From Perca fluviatilis (lineage: Eukaryota; Chordata; Actinopteri; Perciformes; Percidae): a stretch of DNA of 64,000 bases. The stretch covers positions 11,514,340-11,578,339 of the forward strand of contig NC_053128.1 of assembly GCF_010015445.1 (NCBI RefSeq). The letters are read 5' to 3'. Of this stretch, positions 10,200 to 21,939 are shown one piece after another. Position 1 is the stretch's first letter. Every line of letters starts with the position of its first letter. The notes beneath the pieces were generated by a model that had not been told where the DNA came from, ran no database searches, and saw only the letters and a program-made list of their open reading frames with translations. Position numbers and translations under genes: made by a program.

Positions 10200-12930
10200 G
10201 CTATTTCATGTTGGAACATACAGTATATCAACCGCTAAAGCAAGAGTCTCACTTTTAGGCTCAGCTCCGTCTACCAAAAATTAGTGAGGCTGCAGTTCAC
10301 AGTCTGATGATTCAAGTAGGGCTTAATCAGTGGCAAAATGCACACATCTACATTTAATGCATAGGTTATCAGATTTATTTTGGGACCTCTAGCCATGGGC
10401 ATAGGAAGCATTGTAAATGTAGGTGGTACTTTTATCTGGCTATACTATATTAGAAAAATAATGGGTAGCCTACATTTTGTAATTTTACCCAGATGGTTGG
10501 ACCCATATCACATATTTGAAGATATTAAAAAGCTAAAAGTACAGAAATTGATCCGATGACTAATCTTTAATAATAACCACTTATTCCACTTATCATTTAA
10601 ACTTGAGGATCTCTTTATGCTTGCATGCAATTTCTGTTAAATTAATTTCTTTGTTATCAAATAAAAAATGTATGAGTAAAGTAGAGAGATCAACTGTAGT
10701 CAACGTGTCCCTCTGCATTCTCCAATAACCTACATTCATTGTTCAATCATTTCTACTACTACTAAGAATCAACAGAACCTGAGGCCGGCATCTCAAAGAT
10801 CATGTTGTTAGCCAGTTATCTTGGTGGCATTTTTTTATTTTTATTTTATACACACACATAATACTGCGTTCAGCTAACCAGAAAATACCACAGGTTTAGG
10901 TGGGTCAAAAAGTGACAAAGCAGAGTTCAGAGTAAGTTATTAAGAACTTACAGAATCACTGTGTTCCAGTAGTTCACCTTCCACCTTCTCTTTCCCCTCT
11001 CTGTCTTTCAAGACATATGCACTGTGCTTGTGTGAGAATCTGCCTAGGGTGCAAGGTAGCAGTCAAAACGTGGAATGGAGTTTGATATGAGTATTCTCTC
11101 AAAAAGCAGGCGGAATGGATTTGATAATAAAGCACTGGAGAGCGCAGGGTGAAAAGACCAATGTTCTTGAAATAACTACTAATAATTTAATGTGTGGGTA
11201 AGTGTAATACTTCTAGTACTACACTTTCTTTACCAAAATCAGACACAGCCTAATGTTGCTCCAGTTATTTATTTAATTTAACTGCAACTCATCCTGACTA
11301 TTTTATTCGCCAGACTTTCAGTTACTTTTGTGAACCATAAGCAGACTCAGAGTGAGCACACCTTCACGTACTCTCCAATATACATTGGATTGTTCGATAA
11401 CAAAAAGGATTAACATTTGCCTAACTCTTTCAATTTAAACAACTCATTTATTGAGATTCACTTACAACTTAGCCTCGAGAGCGCTGCAATCCTAACAGCC
11501 CTGAGTGTAGAAGCTGACAGAGTTGGCCCAGTTACAAGGCCTAGATTTCACTGAGGCTTCACGCTCTAAAATCAGTGAGTCAGGAAATATCTCACAACTG
11601 CTGCTAATGTGCGACAATCGTGAATAAGTAAGCAGCAGGAGGAGGCGACGACGTGCCACACAGTGATTCTGGTCTGCTAAACAGATTGTTTGATCCCACA
11701 TCACATTGTATTAATTCAACAATTAGTTCCTTCATTTTGGCTGTTATGAGTTTAATGTCTCAGCAGTAAGCTGGAAAATGATTGTCTAGACATTGTCAAT
11801 AAGTTCACGTCTCTCTCGAGCAATTGTTTTGACAAATAATCCAGAAACAAAATCATCTCTACAAAAATTAAGTTAATAAAATAAGCGTTTATTCTGATGG
11901 AATGGGTGCAGCAGTTGAAATTCAGTAATAAAGTATCTCTTAGATATCTTGAGAAATTTCCAAAGTTTCAGGGCACATAAAAAATAATACTTTTTGAGAA
12001 GAACAAATATTCACATCAACGGATTTAATTCATCAGTTCTTGTAGGAAATGGGGTAATGGTTAAAAAGATCACTCCTAACTGAAATGCATCACTCTGAAA
12101 TCACTTTATTAGTTTGCGTCACTTTGATTTGTATGCTTACAAACGAAGGCATGAACTAATGGCAAATGATTGTTTTGCATGTACTTTTCACTCCTGTCTT
12201 TTTTTCTGTGATTTCTGTGTGTCCACGCACCACATTTACATTTGCCAATTTACTTGTCCTGTATCAAGATATAATTCAGATGAGATTTATGGCACTTTTC
12301 ATTTAACCATATATATCCTGTTTGTTAGCCAGACTACAAATCTGATTGCAATCCGTCGCACCAGATAAACACCACAACAGCTCACACAGCGCCTTGCATT
12401 TGATCGCATGTGTAGAAACCACAGCTGTTTTACCGTGTTGCTTTAATGAGATGGAAAACAATGGGTAACTGCAGTGTAACTTTAGCTGCCATTATCACAA
12501 GGGCAAAGGAGACAGACCATGATGTATTAAGACAATCAGACAGTGAGTGGCTATTTCCACAGACTGCCAACTACTGCACTAAGAGGGAGGAGGAAAGTAT
12601 GTATGCATCTTGGAGAGACAGATGCATTTACATCTTTTCAACATCTGGTGTCTCTGATTTAAATTAATCTTGAATGCTTCTTGGATGCATTTACACATTT
12701 ACAAGATGCATGAAATGACTTGTGCAATACAATCATACAGTATACAAACATGCCTGTTGGTTGATTTTAAGGTGTTTGCCAGAGTTTTAAGCCAACAATT
12801 CTGACAGATTCAAGATTTGTCTTTGGACATACTGATTAAAAAGACAATATATATTGACAATTCAATGAAAACTTTTTGCAACATCCTATGCCAATATATT
12901 TTTTTTGCCATGGCTCTAGTGATGTCAAAG
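10200..12930. other. Long unannotated AT-rich stretch
   Basis: About 2.7 kb without a recognisable gene, RNA or repeat boundary. Short frames at 11492, 12114 and 12446 are unsupported. Confidence 0.45.
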
Positions 12931-12939
12931 TCAGTCTGT

Positions 12940-13480
12940 TGGTTAGTTGGTCTACTACTAATCTCATATCTCAACAGCTATATGGATTGCCGTGAATTTT
13001 GATACAGATGTCCACGGTGCCGAAATAATGAATCTAATTTTGGTGATCCTGACTTTCCCTTCAGCGCCACCATGAGGTTCACATTTGTGTGAGTGAAATG
13101 TCTCAACAACTATTGGATGGATTGCCTTAACGTTTGGTACAAATTTCATGTTCCCCTTAGGATGATTTTTCTTAACTTCGGTGATCCCCTTACTTTTCAT
13201 GTAGCGGCATCACCTCAAATTTTCAATTTGTCCAACACTTAAGTTTATGAATTCCTGCAAAACTAATAATACTCCCATCAGCCTCAGCTGTAGCCTACTT
13301 TGTGTTTGTAACCAATTAGCAAATGTTACCCTGCTACATGCTAAACTAAGAGAGTGAAATTAGTTTTACCTGCTAAACAAAAGCATGGTATTATTGTCAT
13401 TGTGCACAAGTTAGCATTTAGCTCAAAGCACCACTGTGCCTAAGTACAGCCTCATAGAGCTGCTTGTTTTTACAATAGGT
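12940..13480. repeat. Dispersed repeat with internal ~130-bp subunits
   Basis: The phrases 'caacagctatatggattgcc...gatacagatgtcca' and 'caacaactattggatggattgcc...ggtacaaatttcatg' are two diverged subunits. They are followed by a 3' part ending in gcctaagtacagcctca. Related 3' parts occur at 51590-51815 and 30440-30525, and a related subunit part at 59220-59430. This is therefore a multi-copy dispersed family in the window. I do not assign it to a named superfamily. Confidence 0.6.
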
Positions 13481-13639
13481 ATGGTTATGGAGTGGTTAAG
13501 GTTAGAGAAAGACAATGATTATGACAGAAAATATGGTTATGGTCAAGTGACTATAAATGCTTTGTTTTAGGTCAGGGCTAGGCTCATCATTTGAATTAGG
13601 GTAAGGTCATGAAGGTCTGTGATGAGACGCTAACTCCAG

Positions 13640-14480
13640 TCTCTTGCAAAAAAGGACCTCCACACTTTTACTATCCGCTCCCTACCTAAAGGGCATACCT
13701 ACTTCCATTTGCATTTAATGTTGCCACCTGTAAATTGTCCAATATGAACACAATTCTTAGGATACTGTGCTGGATTTTTATACCTTTTTTTTCTATAGCT
13801 GACCTAGGGGGTTTTCTTTTAAAACATACTGTAACTTTTGATCTTTTATGCTCGTCACTCTACACTCTGTAGGCCTATCTGCAGGCCTAGCTGAGGTAAA
13901 GGGGCCTGGAATTGCTCACACACATACCTTACATGCACACACTGTAAATGGATTTATGCACAGTATTACAGAGCTAATAAGTCAGACAAAGCTCTACACC
14001 AGTGCACACGGCTGAACAAAGGGACTCACTTGAATGGGCTAATATTCAATCATTTCCTGCCATTTTGATAAGTTTGAAAAAACACTGCTGTAATAGCCTT
14101 TTCAACATATTTCTTCACACAGTTTGCACAAGCAATCTTTGGAATTAATAGAGTAACAGGCACAGCTGTTCCGTTATGCCTTTGTGGTTGGGCATCATAC
14201 CAAACCTGCAAACATTATTTTTCACAATGACTTATACTTTCACTTTGGATAGTTTCTTTCAGTTTAAAAAACAAACAAAAAATACAATGTTATCGAAACC
14301 AACTTAAATAAATAGATTTTTTTGTGCAAATTGAAATGAAATGGTGTAATTCCAAAACTGGGAAAAACCCACAAATGACTCATTCACAGATATATAAACA
14401 AATGTCTGAGAATGATGTATAATGCCTTCCCTTTCCCAACATGGAGGTTTCCATTGTTTTTCTGATGTTTACTGAGACCT
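13640..14480. other. Unannotated stretch
   Basis: No gene or clear repeat seen. Confidence 0.4.
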
Positions 14481-14487
14481 GAGACTT

Positions 14488-15350
14488 CCTCGATTAGGTG
14501 GTCTCGGTACGCTTTTAATCTAACTCTGGAGCGGTTCGTTGGTGGCGAGAACGTTATCCGACCTCGAACCACACCAACTACAGTATGTGTGCTCGCAAGT
14601 CTGAGCTAAATGGCTCTTGTCAAGCAGATCAGCAACCTGTAGCAGCTTGTAATGTTTCTTTCACAGAAATAGACTGCAGTCAAGCTCACCGTCCATCACT
14701 CGCATTTTTGTGGTCAAACCAGCCACTAAAGTTAGAGACAGACACCAGCACAGCAGAGCAAAGTCTCGGTGAGCAGAGCAGACGTAGTAAGGTCGCTCAC
14801 GAAACAATGTCTGATTGAATGAAGTGAGCTGCCTGTGCTGCGTTGCGGATGCTTGATATTCCACCAGCTGTGCCACGGCGCGTCCCAGAAGCGTGCGTGA
14901 AGCGGCTATTGGCTCCACTCAGTTAAAGATACGCGCTAGGTCTATTTTCACGTGAGCTGCGGGCGTTTTGGACAGCTGGGCAGGAAGTGAAAAAGCGAGT
15001 ATCCAGTCAATTTATCAAAAGACACCCCCAATATTGTATGTATGTCTCGTATATGTTTTTTTTTTAACATGCACAACAAAACAAAACATGCAAGAATTAA
15101 ATCCCCCTTCAAATACCATGGATAGTGCCACTCGGCCAGGCATGCCAAAACACTTATTTATGAACTTCAATATTCAGTGAAAAATAATCTCAAAATAATA
15201 TAGTGTCAACATAAAAGAGCCCTTTTAAGCCGGGAAGCGCGGCGATCGCTGATACAACAGAGCTTGTAACCGGCATCACGGAGCTCTATAACGGCTAAAC
15301 ACAACCAGAAACTGCTCAGATTTTATGGTTCTATGGTACCATAAAATCTG
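14488..15350. mobile_element. Non-autonomous DNA-transposon-like repeat (copy A)
   Basis: The 14488-14770 part (ggtggtctcggtacgc, gagaacg, agcagcttgtaatgtttc, gacagacaccagcac) is related to 43600-44780, where a Tc1-type element interrupts the same sequence. The segment is GC-richer than its surroundings. It continues through ttttaagccgggaagcgcgg to a 12-bp inverted repeat at 15317-15328/15339-15350. The frames at 14585 and 14661 overlap on opposite strands and carry no domain. Confidence 0.5.
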
Positions 15351-15739
15351 TTATAGCGCTTTACTTAGTTTAAAATACTTCTATTTTAGGTATATATTTT
15401 CCATTAGTGAAGTAGCATTCATCACTTTGAGGGGGGGATACATTTTGTCCCCATTGGAGATTAAAAGCAGAGGCAGGCAGGGATATATACTGTAGACCAG
15501 AAAGGGAAATCCACGCGCACCGACCCAATCACACCCTGGGTGTTGGTGTGGCCTACACTGCTTAATTTGTCTCAAAATAAGGAGAACTATATAAGGAATA
15601 CAGGACAAAATATGTTGCTTATGTGTGTCAGGGTTCAGGAGATATTAATTTAAATATGACATGCTTTCTAAAGTTCTAACACCCTTACATTGTAGCAAAT
15701 TTCACTGAGATGTAGTTTTTAGATGCTCTGCCGACAACC

Positions 15740-16108
15740 AAAAAAGGAGATAAGGCTTGCTGAATCTTTTACATCACTTCTTAAAACACGCTTAGTATAG
15801 ACTTGCTTTTATGTGATGCCGTCTCTTTATCTTTTTATCCTTTCATCTTTTTATCGTCTTTCTCATTGTCTGCCTGTTATCTCCATTTTGTTTATTGAAT
15901 CCTAATTTTATTTTGTCCTTTAGTGCTTCCCCATCTCTCTTTTTTCACTATCACTATGTTGTGCATTTATGGGTATGTGTATTTAATTGATATGTATATA
16001 TTTATGTATTGATTAGTATGTGCTTTTTTTTCCACAGTCAAAGCACTTTGTAAACTATTGTTTTTAAAAGGTGCTATACAATATTATTATTATTATTATT
16101 ATTATTAT
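15740..16108 (+). mobile_element. LINE 3' end with (ATT)n tail
   Basis: A short translation, RLAESFTSLLKTRLV, resembles the C-terminal SLLKTHL block of L2/CR1 ORF2. It is followed by a T-rich UTR, the phrase gtgctatacaatattattat and an (ATT)n tract at 16081-16108. Only the 3' end is present. Confidence 0.6.
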
Positions 16109-16114
16109 GAAAAA

Positions 16115-17030
16115 ATACCCAAACAATTATTTGTCAAATTCCCAAAGTTTGGTTCTAATGACAAAAATGTAAAAATGCTTTTATTTTTTTTAAATTTGTT
16201 AAAATTAGTGCTTTAAAAAGAGCAAAAGTATCCCCATATAATGGCTTTCACACAATTTACAAATTATGCCTGGATGGAGCTCAATCCATTTTCATTTGTG
16301 CTCATATACGAAAACACCAAAGACGGTCTCAGATTGATTATTCCTTTTTTTCCTATTAAATTGAGGGACCAGCGGGGGACATGAGTCGAATGTACTGATG
16401 AAAAAAAAAAAAACATTCACATGTCTGACACTGATAACTAATGCTGCCAGAAATAACTTCTCAATGTCAGACCCATCATAGTCTTTGTGTTATCTTCATT
16501 GGCCTATGATGCAATCACCTTCTTCTTTGTGCTCTCAGGCTGATGAATTGGGTTGCCACTATAAGGGAAGCAGTGCAGCTATGACTACAGAAGGAAGCTG
16601 ACATTTCAACAGCCCATATTCTTAATAGGGCTTCAACCCCAATATTACTGACAAGGATACAATGCACATTTTTGACTTGACATCCATGACAAAACATGTG
16701 GTAAGACAAATGAACGTTTGATATTGTTGCACAGCATATGTTCAGTGTTCTACAACCATAATAATGGATTAGCTCTTATATTGCATTTTTAATGCATACA
16801 TTACATACCTAGGATTAAGTTGCAGTTGTTTTGCATTTAGCAGAATGCAAATGTGGACACTAGACTGAGCCAGATTAACTTTACTGGGGAACACATGAAT
16901 AGCAGATACAAAAAGCAGAAGATAAAAACCCTCTATATAGACTATAGAGAGACTAACGGGCTGATGAAGTACAGCTGGTGAGGCAGGCAGCAGAGCACAT
17001 GGCTGATACCACACTGTAAAAATACGCTCA
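16115..17030. other. Unannotated stretch
   Basis: No gene is visible. The 126-codon minus-strand frame at 16769-17149 runs into the inverted-repeat element and is not supported as a gene. Confidence 0.4.
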
Positions 17031-17035
17031 GTTTT

Positions 17036-17140
17036 GTTTTTTTTGCCTCTAACGTCGCCTTCCAGGCAGCTAACCCTAACCTTAACCCTAAACATAACCA
17101 TTGCCGCATTGCCTGGAAGGCGACTTTGGGGGCAAAAAAC
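17036..17140. mobile_element. Small TIR element (MITE), ~105 bp
   Basis: The arm around 17036-17069 (tttgcctctaacgtcgcctt...) pairs with 17110-17140 (...aaggcgactttgggggcaa) as an imperfect ~30-bp inverted repeat. The centre has telomere-like taaccctaaccttaaccct, which is the interior of the element and not a telomere. Confidence 0.6.
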
Positions 17141-17199
17141 ACCAAACACCTAAAAATACTTTCTCACAAGGGAAAGTCCTGCATCGAAAGTGTTACTTA

Positions 17200-17608
17200 A
17201 GTAAAGGTATCATCAGGAAAATGAACCTAAAGTATATAAAGTAAAAGTACTCAATGCAGAAAAACCCTCACAAAATTTATCAAAACAGTTCTGTCAATCA
17301 ACTAAGTGTTTAATCGGCTAATCATTTCAGCTGTACTTGTAGGCCTGTATATTGTTGGGTAGTTTATTTTATAATAAAACATTGTATTTTAAAAACTACA
17401 TGTGTTTTGTGTGCAAAAGTCTTAATTTGTAAAGTAACTAGTAACTTAAGCTGTCAGATTAATGTAGTGGAGTAAAAAGTACAATATTTCTATCTGAAAT
17501 GTAGCAGAGCAGAAGTAGAAAGTGGCATGAAAAGAAAAGACTCAAGTAAAGTACAAGTACCTTAAATGTGTACTTAAGTACAGTACTTAGTTAAATTCCA
17601 CCACTGGT
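17200..17608. mobile_element. 'CCACCACTG' TIR family member, left end lost
   Basis: The right end attccaccactgg, preceded by tacttaagtacagtactt, is the terminal motif of the same family seen at 45029-45323 and 48088-48773. Shared interior phrases include tgtaaagtaactagtaactt and gctgtcagattaatgta. The left terminal motif is missing here. Confidence 0.55.
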
Positions 17609-17684
17609 TAACATAAAACTGATACTTAAGATACTACTATTAAACAAAGACCCCACCACCTTTTGAAAAAATTTTCCAGCAGTC

Positions 17685-17868
17685 CAGCACATTCTCACTC
17701 CCATCGTGTCAAAATGCGACGCTTGGTCAGGTGCCCTAGGCGTTTGTTATTGACGCAAAAAGTCTCCTTGGCGTCCTTGGCGTCACTTTTTGACGCTCTG
17801 GGTCGAGACGTACGTTTAACTGACATGTGGCACAAGAACGGGACAGTTAGGTTTATGAAAAGATTGTG
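17685..17868 (-). repeat. Dispersed repeat fragment related to 35590-35745
   Basis: In reverse complement this segment contains gacgccaaggagactttttg, gcgtcaataacaaacgcc and gcacctgaccaagcg. These match the plus-strand text at 35660-35712 with small changes. It ends abruptly against the next element at about 17869. Confidence 0.6.
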
Positions 17869-18255
17869 CACTGAAAACATGTCTTATATTTTAGATTTTT
17901 CAAAGTAGCCACCCTTTGCTTTTTTTATTAATAAGGGAACAAATTCCACTAATTAACCCTGACAAAGCACACCTGTGAAGTGAAAACCATTTCAGGTGAC
18001 TACCTCATGAAGCTCATTGAGAGAACACCAAGGGTTTGCAGAGTTATTAAAAAAAGCAAAGGGTGGCTACTTTGAAGAATCTAAAATATATGACATTTTT
18101 TCAGTTATTTCACACTTTTTTGTTAAGTACATAATTCCATATGTGTTCATTCATAGTTTTGATGCCTTCAGTGAGAATCTACAATGTAAATAGTCATGAA
18201 AATAAAGAAACACATTGAATGAGAAGGTGTGTCCAAACTTTTGGCCTGTACTGTA
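17869..18255. mobile_element. Truncated fold-back Tc1-type MITE
   Basis: An inverted repeat pairs about 17881-17931 with 18042-18092 (tcaaagtagccaccctttgc against gcaaagggtggctactttga). The right terminus caaacttttggcctgtactg followed by TA is a common Tc1-type end in fish. The matching left terminus is absent; the left arm begins directly after the foreign 17685-17868 repeat. No transposase is encoded. Confidence 0.7.
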
Positions 18256-18439
18256 GCTAATGAGCTTTAATAGCTTCCTCTAGTTTTGACTCTCCGACCA
18301 ATCAATGGTCGGCATTTTCAAAACTGCTGTTGGTCAACATCAACAGCACCATCAAAAAAATTCAAGACAATTTAGACGTACGTTCACATTTCTAGTGTGA
18401 AAAATACATAGCTGTTCTCAAAACCTGCTCTGAATTAGT

Positions 18440-18736
18440 ATGTTGAATAGGGCTACAGACCAGGTTCACATAAAGGTTGGGAGGCCCAGCCATAATATGA
18501 CGTATATGGAGAAGCAGGAGGAAGTTTTGGGTAAGAGGGAAGGACACGTACGAGACAGCACTGGGGGTCCTGGAGGAGACAGACAGAGCCACGGGGAAGA
18601 CAAAGAACAAGACAGCACAGCCTCGCCAAAACCAAGCAGCCCGGGAGCTGCAGAAATGAACAATCTGGACATGCAGGGAGAGAAGGTACGCACGAGGAAC
18701 AAGAAACTTCAAACTCAGTTAAATCATCAGGTTTAA
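18440..18736 (+). CDS. Weak candidate ORF or exon, 98 codons, unknown
   Basis: This hydrophilic frame (E, K, Q, S, G rich) lies in a patch that is noticeably richer in G and C than its flanks. It has no signal peptide, membrane segment or known domain. The phrase gagaaggtacgc at 18680-18691 could act as a splice donor, which would make it an exon rather than an intact gene. No convincing acceptor or promoter is visible, and minus-strand frames also span the patch. I do not recognise it. It may be a spurious frame in GC-richer non-coding DNA. Confidence 0.15.
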   Translation: MLNRATDQVHIKVGRPSHNMTYMEKQEEVLGKREGHVRDSTGGPGGDRQSHGEDKEQDSTASPKPSSPGAAEMNNLDMQGEKVRTRNKKLQTQLNHQV

Positions 18737-18932
18737 GCAGAGCGTCAAGGTTTTAAATGTTGGGAAAAAGTTTGTCTCGGATTTTGTGTAAGAACTTGTG
18801 GTTATAGAATATAGAATTGCGACAATGCAATAGTTTCTTTACTTTAAAGTAAACTGAAATCACATTTACTCACCCCTTTTTGTGATAAATAAAATAACAT
18901 CAAAATGTTTGATATCAACGTTTTATTTATTA

Positions 18933-19963
18933 TTAAAGGTCCTATGATATGCTGCTTTTTGGATGCTTTTATATAGGCCTTAGTGGTCCCCTAATACTGT
19001 ATCTGAAGTATCTTTTATATATAGGCCTTAGTGGTCCCCTAATACTGTATCTGAAGTCTCTTTTATATAAGCCTTAGTGGTCCCCTAATACTGTATCTGA
19101 AGTCTCTTTTATATAAGCCTTAGTGGTCCCCTAATACTGTATCTGAAGTCTCTTTTATATAGGCCTTAGTGGTCCCCTAATACTGTATCTGAAGTCTCTT
19201 TTATATAGACCTTAGTGGTCCCCTAATACTGTATCTGAAGTCTCTTTTATATAGGCCTTAGTGGTCCCCTAATACTGTATCTGAAGTCTCTTTTATATAG
19301 GCCTTAGTGGTCCCCTAATACTGTATCTGAAGTCTCTTTTATATAGGCCTTAGTGGTCCCCTAATACTGTATCTGAAGTCTCTTTTATATAGACCTTAGT
19401 GGTCCCCTAATACTGTATCTGAAGTCTCTTTTATATAGGCCTTAGTGGTCCCCTAATACTGTATCTGAAGTCTCTAGGCCTTAGTGGTCCCCTAATAGTA
19501 TATCTGAAGTCTCTTTCCTGAAATTCAGCCTTGGTGCAGAATTACGGCCACTAGAGCCAGTCCCACAATGAGCTTTCCTTAGTATGTTCCAATACTGTGT
19601 CTGTAGCTTTAAATGCTATTGAGGAGGAGAGAGGTGGGGTAAGGTGGAGGGTGTGGGTGTGGGCTTGACCAGCTTGCAGCCACGGTTGTGGCTCTATTTC
19701 TTCATGGGCGGGCCAAATTCTCTGGGCAGCTGTGGGCGGCGGGCAAAGCAGAGAAAGGGGAGGTAACCGTTCCCCTTATGACTTCATATAGGGAAGATTC
19801 CAGATCGGCCCATCGGAGCTTTCATTTTCTCAAAGGCGGAGCAGGATACCCAGGGCTCGGTTTACACCTATCACCATTTCTAGCCACTGGGGGACCATAG
19901 GCAGGCTAGGGGAACTCATATTAATGTCAAAAAAACCTCTTAAAAAACCTCTTAAAGTGAAAA
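18933..19963. mobile_element. TTAA-flanked MITE, expanded copy
   Basis: It begins TTAA + aggtcctatgatatg at 18933. It is the reverse-oriented, longer relative of the complete element at 46627-47013: shared blocks include cagccttggtgcagaattac, cacctatcaccatttctagc and the aaaaaacctcttaaagtga end. The right terminus is missing beyond about 19963. Its subterminal part has been amplified into a tandem array at 18967-19513. The 70-codon frame inside it is not a gene. Confidence 0.75.
18967..19513. repeat. 46-bp minisatellite, 12 units
   Basis: Units follow ttttatataggccttagtgg + tcccctaatactgtatctga + agtctc. I count twelve, the last shortened. Start positions 19061 and 19337 are exactly six periods of 46 bp apart. 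Units 2-11 are nearly identical apart from aggcc, aagcc and agacc variants; the first and last are more diverged. Confidence 0.95.
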
Positions 19964-19969
19964 AGAAAA

Positions 19970-21370
19970 AAGATATTTGGGTAAATATCAGAAATACCCC
20001 TTGATTGACAGCAGCTGGCAGGCTGAAAGTGCCAGTGTTACACCATAGAGAATGACAGTTGACAGACAGAAAGACAGACAGCTGTGTGTCCAGTTATTAT
20101 TATGCACCTATGGTGCTCATGTACAACTCTTTCTTCGGCTCGGGGTGTGTGCTCATATAGTGATATTCAAATAGTTTGTTGGCCAGTGAGGAAAATTATT
20201 TAGCTGTTTTCTATGAAATCATCAGCAACCATTCTTTGTAATGGTATTTACCTTAACAACTGTTCTTTTCTTATCAGTAGAATTATATGCAGAGTGTGTT
20301 TCAGAAACAACGGCGAAAAAAAAAAATTTACTAATCTGAATAACAGCATGTGATGTAACATCGCTGTTGAGTTGCTACAGTGAATGTAGACATCAATGCA
20401 GTTCACCAGGCAGGTCTGATGCCTCTGGGCATTTCTGGCCTGCGGTGAGTTTCAGCCTGGTACTTTGTAGGAATAATACTCTCTCGGTATTGGTGAGCAT
20501 CCCTTTCATACATAATGTTTCCTCATGGTTGCTACAACACAAACAGAAATTGTGTGTATTCTAAATTATTGAAAAACAGTTCTAGCAAGTGACATTAATT
20601 TAGCTAACTAATGTGCCAAGATTGTCTTTGTTTTTATTGCTGTAATGATGTGCACAATTGAGTGGTGAGGGTATATTTCTTGCCAACAGAAAACAAATTG
20701 ACCCAATTGTTACACATATCATTTTGTTTTCCAAGTTATCCTGGCATGTTCACATTATGGCCAGTAGCCAAATGGATGCTTGGAATTACTTAACGTTAGC
20801 TCTAGCATTTATTTTAGTTCACTGTTCTGTACTTAATTATGCTTTTGACATCTTTTTTTACCACTCTTGTGCTTTGGCTTACTCCAGTGTTTTGTGCACT
20901 GTAAGAGGTGTTTCGCTCACTGTGATCCATTCCAGAATTTCTTCATCTTTACATTTGGAAGGTTTCTTTTGTTTTGTATTCCACAAATAACCCTGGAGAC
21001 CTAAACATAATCCAGGCAGGCCATCCAATTACATTTCCTCAGCAACATAATTTGGCAAAACCATTTAATAGTATCTGAATATGTTTTTAGAGACAGAGTT
21101 GCACGGCTATGATCAATAAGGACTACAGGAGTAAAGTTAAATCCACAACACAAGCTGAGCAACTTATTAATGGCTAGCATGTTCCAGCCTCTTGTTTGAA
21201 TCACTGCCACCCCGATCTAGGTCTAGAAATGTAATTTGGCTTCTCACTCACATTCAAACCATTCCCAATGACAGCTGGAACCTAGATGTATGTCTGGCAC
21301 CTGACTTCTATGCGTCAGTTACATCTGCCATTATTAACACCAAGCTGTTTTTTTATATATCCTGATGTAA
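19970..21370. other. Unannotated stretch
   Basis: The 110-codon frame at 20658-20990 is hydrophobic and cysteine-rich but has no recognisable motif. Nothing else is seen. Confidence 0.35.
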
Positions 21371-21372
21371 TC

Positions 21373-21374
<2 letters not shown>

Positions 21375-21438
<64 letters not shown>

Positions 21439-21439
21439 A
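21375..21439. repeat. Compound (AT)n(GT)n microsatellite
   Basis: About 23 AT units followed by about 9 GT units. Confidence 0.97.
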
Positions 21440-21767
21440 TAAAGGGTGAATTTACACAGTGCCAGCCCAAATGCCAACATACCCTTCTAGCTCCTGAAAA
21501 GATTATGCAAATGCTCTTTTGGCTTAGTGTACTGCATAAACTACTAAAATGAGTAAAAATATGGATAAAATATGTAGCTCATGTTGCCCCATGCCACCAG
21601 CAGCCTTGACAACTGTAGACATATGCACAACTCCACTGCCAGAGCCACTTTCCCTCAATCCCCCCAGGGCCCACAGCAAGTACACAAACGGAATCTTAGA
21701 ACTGTTTTCTGTGCAAGGGTCAACCTAAATCAAGACAGTGTACAATGTATGGGCGGCACAGGCTACA

Positions 21768-21935
21768 AAAGGATCACAAAGTGATGCAAAACAACCACAA
21801 AATGTCACAAAAACAACATCGAAAATGATGCAGAATGAGCACAAAAAGATGCAAAAGGAGAACACAAGGACATAAAAGGAACACAAAGTGATGCAAAACC
21901 ACAGAACGACTACAAATGACTGAAAGCAATACAAC
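21768..21935. repeat. Degenerate A-rich tandem repeat
   Basis: Loosely repeated words such as cacaaagtgatgcaaaac, cacaaaaagatgcaaaag and acacaaggacataaaag recur about every 18-36 bp. The following cggg/ctcctatgtgggaagg text is probably part of the same dispersed family. Confidence 0.7.
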
Positions 21936-21939
21936 AGTG

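Noticed and set aside
17070..17100. Telomere-like taaccctaaccttaaccct run
   Set aside because: It is only about three degenerate units and forms the centre of a small TIR element at 17036-17140.
16769..17149. 126-codon minus-strand frame
   Set aside because: It starts inside a MITE arm and has no recognisable domain.
18967..19513. CRISPR-like array
   Set aside because: The units are head-to-tail without unique spacers, so it is a minisatellite; the genome context is eukaryotic.
20658..20990. 110-codon hydrophobic plus-strand frame
   Set aside because: T-rich DNA naturally encodes hydrophobic residues; no membrane-protein family pattern is visible.
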